DNA of 64,000 nucleotides from Cannabis sativa (Eukaryota > Streptophyta > Magnoliopsida > Rosales > Cannabaceae): assembly GCF_029168945.1 (NCBI RefSeq), contig NC_083605.1, positions 33,059,280 through 33,123,279 of the forward strand, given 5' to 3'. The position numbers were made by a program, and so were the translations under genes. The notes under the pieces were generated by a model. It saw only the letters and a program-made list of their open reading frames with translations, made no database searches and was not told the DNA's origin. Within the stretch, counting starts at the first letter, position 1. Every line of letters begins with the position of its first letter. Positions 57,541-64,000 of the stretch are shown piece after piece.

Positions 57541-58681
57541 ATGAATACCAAGTTTTGGTCTTCAAATAAGAGCTCTGCTGAGGAAGAAGGAGGGCCAAGT
57601 GTGGAGCATTGGGAGATTAAGCCTGGAGGAATGTTGGTTCAGAAGAGAAACTCAGATGTGAATCCAAGTTCTGTGTCAACTCCCACCATAAGAGTTAGAG
57701 TCAAATATGGCTCTTCATATCATGAAATCTCTATCAGTTCACAAGCAAGCTTTGGTAACAAATTCAAAATCTATTTAGTATGCTATGCTCTCTTATTTTC
57801 ATATTTTAAATGAGAATTTGACATTTTCTTATTTGTCGGGTGAGCAGGGGAGTTGAAAAAAAAACTGGCTGCACCAACTGGTGTGCACCATGAGGATCAG
57901 AAGCTGATATTCAAAAACAAAGAGAGAGATTCCAAAGATTTTCTAGATGTTTTGAGAGTTAAAGATGGATCAAAAATCATTCTTGTTGAAGATGTTGAGA
58001 AGAAAGAAAGAAGGCTCTTGGAAATGATTAAGGATGCAAATGTGCGAAAGGTTACTAAAACATTGAAAGAAATTAACTTGGAACTCAGCAAGCTACAAGG
58101 ACAGGTAATCAAAATTTTGGCTTCAATTATTACAACTTTTGCTTTTCATGTCCAATTCGATTACAGATTGTTTATGGTTTGTTGCTGGAATTTGATAGGT
58201 CTTAGCCTTAGAACAAGCAGCATCTAAACATGACAAAATTGAAGACAAGGATGTGGATGTTTTGATTGAAATTTTGATGTCAAAATTAATCAAATTGGAT
58301 GGAATTTCAGCTGAGGGTGATCTTAAACAACAGAGAAGAATGCTGGTACTTTAAATTTTACATAAACTCTTTTTTCAGTACTATTTGCTAAACTTTATAT
58401 GCAGCCCCCCAACTAAGTTACAATTTTTGAGTTTTGGTTTTTCTTTTTAACCTTTGAAGGTGAAAAAAGTTCAGAACTACATTGAAACTCTTGACCAAGT
58501 AAAGCTACAAAAGGTTAAAATTAACAGCAGCATAGATGGAAGAACAAAAAACAAGACAATTCAAGACAATTCAAGGATGCGAAACGACATAAATTTCAGT
58601 GTAAGGAGGCCAGTATCTCAGAAACCATCCAAGAATTTTGAGTCTCCAATGGTATCCACAAAATGGGAAACTTTTGATTAA
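57541..58681 (+). CDS. BAG1-like: BAG family molecular chaperone regulator (BAG1-4 group)
   Basis: Four exons: 57541-57754, 57848-58104, 58199-58345, 58460-58681. All introns are GT-AG, and the total is 279 codons plus stop, the normal size of plant BAG1-4 proteins. The conserved HWEIKPGGMLVQKR lies near residue 20. A ubiquitin-like domain follows (VRVKYGSSYHEISI to about residue 130, including DSKDFLDVLRVKDGSKI), then the three-helix BAG domain (about 140-225; LIEILMSKLIKLDGI and KKVQNYIETLDQV), and the C-terminus ends TKWETFD, a motif typical of the group. BAG domains bind the Hsp70 ATPase domain and act as nucleotide exchange factors in the cytosol, linked to stress responses and cell death control. 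The start is the first ATG in frame with WEIKPGG. No damage is seen, so it should be functional. Confidence 0.93.
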
Positions 58682-60776
58682 TTTATAGAATCTTCCCAAA
58701 TTCATCTTGAAAATTTCATGGTTCAACTTAATTAATCTTTGTTTCCTTTTCTCAATTTTCTTTCTGTCTCAAAATATTTTCTCTCATTCTAGCAAACTAT
58801 CCAAGGATCTAGCTTTTATGATGCAGTGAAGAAAAATAATCTCTTTGAATAAATATAAATATTCTTTCTTATTGTGGGGGTAAATTGGAGCTTTGCAAAT
58901 TTGTATATAAATATATATAGTTAAAGATATTGGAGTTGTGAGTTTGTGTATACTATTATGCTTTTCTATAAGTAAATAAATCATATCAAGTTGTAATTCA
59001 CTTGTTGCATGAATAAATTTTATTGAGTTATTATGATTTCTTATGTGTGGCATAATCTAACTAATAACTAGTACTTTTCTAGCTTATAACTTCAGTCCAT
59101 AAAATTTGATAAAGCAACTAAATCTTTTGCTTTTTAGTTAGTTACAGAAATGAACAAACCAAAATCTCTCAAGGGATTTTAGTTAAAGACATTTGACTTT
59201 GAAGGGTGCAATAAGTGACAAGGAACTCTATTTAATATTATCAAGTACAACATGTTATAAAGTGTTGTTCATAATAATAATAATAATTCTACAAAATCAT
59301 TATTGGTACTTAAAAGGGCATGTTACTTGCTGGAACTTGAGCTCTGTAAAAGTTTGTAGTGGTCTGGAATGGTCGGTTTAGTTCTCGATTGATAAACCAA
59401 AGAGCACTTCAATCCAACACAAATAAATAAAACCAAACCTAAACTACATGACAAAATCCAAAACTGTGTACATGTGACCCAATATCTTTATTGTCTATAA
59501 AAAAAAATAGCAAAATTCAAAGCATAAATAGAATTTGATTTGCATTGTTTGGCACATATCTTGAATAATTAGTGGAGTACATCATGAGTAGAAGAATAGA
59601 CTAAGACAAATCATGGAAAAAAAATTTGAATTTACTTGAGAAACTCTCTGTTTCTCTCATCTGAACTATAAATGCAAAGAATAGTGACTCAAAAGCAAGA
59701 AACAGAGGAGGTCATCAAGGTGGTTCTCTCACTTTAGCATATTATGTCAGAGAAAGTGAGTGAGTTTGAAGTGGTTTTTATTAACTTTGGAGCAAAGAAA
59801 ACAAAAGGGTTGTATGTTGTACTATAGTAGAAGAATTAAAATAGGAGTAAAAATAGGACCATATTTGGTGGTACTTGTAACCCATTTGGAAGAATCTGAC
59901 TGACTTACATGTGATCTTTATTGGACTATCATCTCAAGAGGAAGAAAGGGGTTGTTTGTTTACATTTTCATTTTCCCATTAAGGACATGGTGAGATTGTG
60001 ATAAGGGATTTTTATCCTTTCCTCTGGTTCCCTTCCCTTTAGTTGTAGGGAGAAAAATTTGAATTCCAAATATTTTCATTTTTTTCATAGTTGAATTTGA
60101 TTTCACACAAAAAACTGAGGGTTCTTTTTGTATATAAAATAAAACATAAATAAAATGCAGGGGGTGCAACTTTTGTTGTGAGGGGGCTCTAAGCCCCATC
60201 GATAGCTAAATGTGTGTAATTTATTCTATAGTTATTCAATTATGTGATAAGTAATTAAGTGCGGCAAATTAATGTTTTTTTTTTGTTAAATTGTAACGTA
60301 CAATATGAACTTACAAAATGTGTAAAATGATGATCTTAAAATAAGAGTTGCAAATTTTTTAAGTTGATGATCACAAAAACTTATAACTCTCATCTCTATT
60401 ATTCTTAAAATAGTGAATGGAGTTACTAATTGTTTTTAATTATGATTGAATAGTAACTATTCAACATATAATTGTTGGAGAGTTATTTCTATCACTAGTA
60501 TATAAGTGATACAATGTCAAATGGAAAGGTTTTGAACATTTGGGATTGAAGTGCAAAATGCTGAAAAGTAGTCATTATATTGTTTTAGAATGTTTTGTGA
60601 GCATTGAGCTCGGTACCAATAGCTCCCATAACCCCAATATCACTATCATATATAACCATTTCAATATTGGTAACAATTGATAGCTGGATAGTTCTCATTC
60701 ATGTTTAAATTAGAGTGAAAATTCAAATAGGATATTGTTCACTTGCGAGACACTAATAAAAATTACTTGTTATGTG
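58682..60776. other. BAG 3' UTR and intergenic DNA
   Basis: AATAAA-type signals occur at 58850 and 59012 and could end the BAG transcript. The rest up to the solo LTR has no ORF of note and no repeat that I recognise. Confidence 0.55.
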
Positions 60777-61999
60777 TGAAATTCCGTATTTTAATATTTC
60801 CAGTTTAATTATTTAATTAAGTGATTAATTAATTAAATGCAGAATAATGAAACTGGTACTGAAAACAGTTTTTCCGTAGTTACAAAATACAACTCTATAA
60901 CTCCAGAGAAACCTAAAAAAACAAACAGTGCATAAAAGTAAAAACACACAAGATTTTTGTACGTGGTTTCAACAATCCTTTCAGATTGTTACTAGTCCAC
61001 GGGGCCACGCCCAGAGATAAGATTCATTAGATCGATATCAAAAATACAAAGTAATTGACTTATGCATAAATAGACTCCCTCTTATTGTATGCCGCAAGCT
61101 TGATGTATTCTACCTACTAATCGAATCTTGATAAAACTCCAAGAGCTCGAACTCCCTTCGATCACCTTGAAGAGTGCTTGAATCCTCCCGATTCAAGGCT
61201 TAAAGGCTATCTCCCGAAAGCCTATACAACCATCTCCCGAAGATTGTGTGCTTGTATCATCCCGATGCAAGACTTCAAAAGCAATCTCCCGAAAGCTTGT
61301 AAAACCCTTCTCCCAAAGGTGTGCTTGTATCATCCTGATGCAAGACTTCAAAAGCAATCTCCTGAAAGCTTGTAAATACCTTCTCCCGAAGGTGCACTGA
61401 TGTTCTTCTTCGTTGTAGACTTGAATACAGACTCAAGACAATACAAACAACAAATAAACAGAGTAAGAGTCGAACAACTCTTCTCTACATAACAAAGACA
61501 CTCTTTCCTTAAGATTTGAAAGTGAATGAAAGAGATACAAAACCTAGCTGCTATAAGATGTATTTATAATGAATATACATCTTATTGACAGCTTACATTT
61601 GGTCTAAACAAGACCTCAGCCCACTAGAAACTTCCCTAAAATAATTCTTCAATCAGTCCAGGAATTTCTGTTTCTGTACCTACAAAATCGTGGGCAGTAA
61701 CTACAACTTTCCTTTTATAGAAAAAGAAAGTTTAGCTCCGGTTTTCTCTGCAAGAAACCTGATCTAAGAAAATGGGAAACTCAACACAAGATCAGATTAA
61801 CAGCTGGTTAGATAAGAATAAATGTGTAATCAAAACTTACCATATTTACCTCAATTTCCATAAATAGAAAAGCTAGACAACTTTCCTTCCAAGTTTAGAT
61901 ACACACAAATAAGGAAACCATATTAATACATACCAGCCAAAAATACATTAAATAATAAAATATTTTTGTCAATTAAATATATCAAAAATGGAATTAACA
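60777..61999 (-). mobile_element. Solo LTR related to the SIRE-like element, 1.22 kb
   Basis: Starts TGAAATTCCG and ends GGAATTAACA on the plus strand, flanked by ATGTG (60772-60776 and 62000-62004). On the minus strand it has TATAAATA (61568-61561), then an array of GGGA-loop hairpins (61393-61177), then CTCTGGGCGTGGCCCCGTGG (61015-60996), which is also present in the SIRE-like LTR at 34942. The layout is the same, but most of the sequence has diverged, so it is a different family of the same lineage. Confidence 0.88.
61177..61393 (-). repeat. Hairpin array with GGGA loops in the solo LTR
   Basis: Perfect hairpins: arms ACCTTC and GAAGGT around GGGA (61393-61378), and arms CTTGAATC and GATTCAAG around GGGAG (61197-61177), as read on the minus strand. 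In between are five or six imperfect ones with a CGGGA or CAGGA core and other stems. Two units of about 62-65 bp (from about 61251 and 61322, CTTGTATCATCC...) repeat nearly exactly. Confidence 0.85.
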
Positions 62000-62004
62000 A
62001 TGTG

Positions 62005-62803
<799 letters not shown>

Positions 62804-62865
62804 GGAAAGAATATCTTTACACTTTAGTCCCTTTATTGAAAGGGGGGTGCGCTTGAGTGGACAGA

Positions 62866-64000
62866 CATTGGCGAGTATCAGAGATTGAAGGATGGAGACT
62901 CGATTTCGACGACGAGTTTTAGTCCTTCAAGGACGTAGGCTTGATTTCGAAGGCAACTACATTATTGACCTCGGCTGGGGATTTGGCTCTAGTTGAGAGG
63001 GTGAGCGACTAGCCAAAGCACCGTTCGACGGTGGGTGAGATCGGTGGTGCGAGTGGTGGTTGGTAAGTGATTCTTTGATTTTGGTTTGGTTGAAGATTTT
63101 TGCTCAATCTAGTTAGGATTTTAGTATTTATTGATTGTGGATTCATTGTCTGGGATTCAGGTTGATTGGTTTGCTTGGGTGGGTTATTGTTGGTCCAATT
63201 CTATTTGTGTGGAGGAGATCTCTGGGTGGTGTTGATCCATGGGGTGGGTTGGGCTGGATACTGGGGGTTTTGTTTGATTGAGGCTTTCGTTAGTTTTTAT
63301 TGTGGAAGGCATTTAGGGTGGGGTTAGTGTGGGATTGATTGGATGCTGGTTATTGGAAGTGACTTGTGTGTTGTCTGAGTGGTAGTTGGGTGTGGTTGGT
63401 GCGTAGGACTGTAGGCAGTGGCGAGATAGAAGGTGGGTTTTGCTTGTGGGTATTAGGGTTGTGTAGTGATTTTTTGGTTGGTGTTAGTGGTAAGGGACTA
63501 GAGCCAAGCATGAATTTGGAATTGGTGTCTAAGCTGACAAAAGTGTTGAAACTGGATGAAACAGATAGTCCTTTTGTCAAACTGAATAAAGATAGTCTCG
63601 AAGATGGTAGAAAGAGATTGGAGGTGTGTCTGGTGTGACAGGTCATAGGATCTAAGCCAACTAATAGAGAAGAAATTGAGAATGCTATGAAGAGTATTTT
63701 GAAGATTAATCATCGGTTTTAGGTAGAGGAATTAAGCATGAAGAGTATTTTGATTCTTTTTTGGAAGCAAAGAAGATCGACAACGTGTTTCTCTGGGTGG
63801 GTCTTGGATGTTTGAGAAACAATTATTATGCTTTATGAAACCAATGGGACTAGGAGAGGTGTCTAAGATGACTTTTGACCATCCTTCCTTTTGGATCTCA
63901 ATTAACAATGTGCCACGTGCTTGTATGTCTGAAGTGTTTGCTCGTGAATGAGGTAGTTTGATAGGGAAAATTGAGGATCTAAGAGTGGCTAATGGAATTA
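62866..64000 (+). pseudogene. L1-type LINE, 5' UTR and broken ORF1, runs off the window
   Basis: GC- and GT-rich, unlike its surroundings. The part up to about 63509 is noncoding leader. ORF1 starts at the ATG at 63510 (MNLELVSKLTKVLKLDET), typical of plant LINE ORF1 before the DUF4283 domain. An in-frame TGA follows at 63637, and after frameshifts the DUF4283 pattern is readable: VIGSKPTNREEIENAM, RVSLGGSWMFEKQLLCF, HPSFWISINNVPRACM, then GSLIGKIEDL. The zinc knuckle and ORF2 would lie beyond 64000. It is a dead copy, and the exact 5' end is unknown. Confidence 0.72.

Noticed and set aside
58620..58851. A possible fifth BAG exon after ATG|GTATCC at about 58650, with acceptor CATTCTAG| at 58791 and 20 more codons.
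   Set aside because: Using it would remove TKWETFD, the conserved C-terminal motif of plant BAG1-4 proteins. The unspliced end is the better model.
63350..63646. 98-codon minus-strand frame at the right end.
   Set aside because: It is antisense to the LINE ORF1 start. Composition is low-complexity and no domain is seen.

Overview
This is repeat-dominated nuclear DNA from a flowering plant, most likely a eudicot. It is AT-rich, shows plant-type LTR retrotransposons of the Ty1/copia and Ty3/gypsy lineages, a CACTA element, a Tourist-like MITE, a Helitron end, L1-type LINE tails, and one intron-containing plant gene of the BAG co-chaperone family. A Rosales genome (for example Cannabaceae) is possible, but nothing here proves the species. 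No rRNA, tRNA, CRISPR or prokaryotic gene was seen.

Layout. 1-839: 3' part of a copia-type LTR. 840-8707: decayed retroelement DNA interrupted by a CACTA element (1453-5109, target duplication TTA) and a solo LTR (5700-7058, duplication AGTGG). 8708-18800: a gag-only LTR retrotransposon on the minus strand (duplication GTCAT) with an isolated gag ORF and no pol. 19085-20814: a Ty3/gypsy pol pseudogene full of stops. 20815-27777: an internally deleted Tat-lineage gypsy element, itself interrupted by a 3 kb chromovirus-type solo LTR (23433-26415, duplication TTTGG). 27778-30727: another chromovirus-type LTR with a Tat solo LTR nested in it (29376-30152, duplication AGGTA). 31310-31686: 5'-truncated LINE tail. 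33917-52881: a large, recent SIRE-like copia element (duplication TGATC) whose third ORF is split by a chromovirus gypsy element in the opposite direction (41859-50468, duplication GAAGA). 53884-54296 Tourist-like MITE, 54831-55130 LINE tail, 55465-55984 Helitron, 57541-58681 the BAG gene, 60777-61999 solo copia LTR (duplication ATGTG), and from about 62866 to the end a broken LINE ORF1.

The only convincing host gene is the four-exon BAG-family gene (279 codons, ubiquitin-like plus BAG domains), expected to act as an Hsp70 co-chaperone. Everything else is mobile DNA, most of it no longer autonomous. Target site duplications establish the insertion order in most places.

Most interesting: (1) two related copia LTRs carry arrays of RNA-type hairpins with a constant GGGA or GGGAG loop and compensating stem changes, placed about 170-190 nt after the TATA box in both; (2) a composite module, made of GC-rich palindromes followed about 40 bp later by a CATAAC box and often a GTTGGAAAG box, recurs in unrelated LTR families; (3) a gag-only element has a possible intron directly at the end of gag; (4) stop codons in a gypsy pseudogene fall mainly at CAG/CTG sites, as expected from decay of CHG-methylated DNA.
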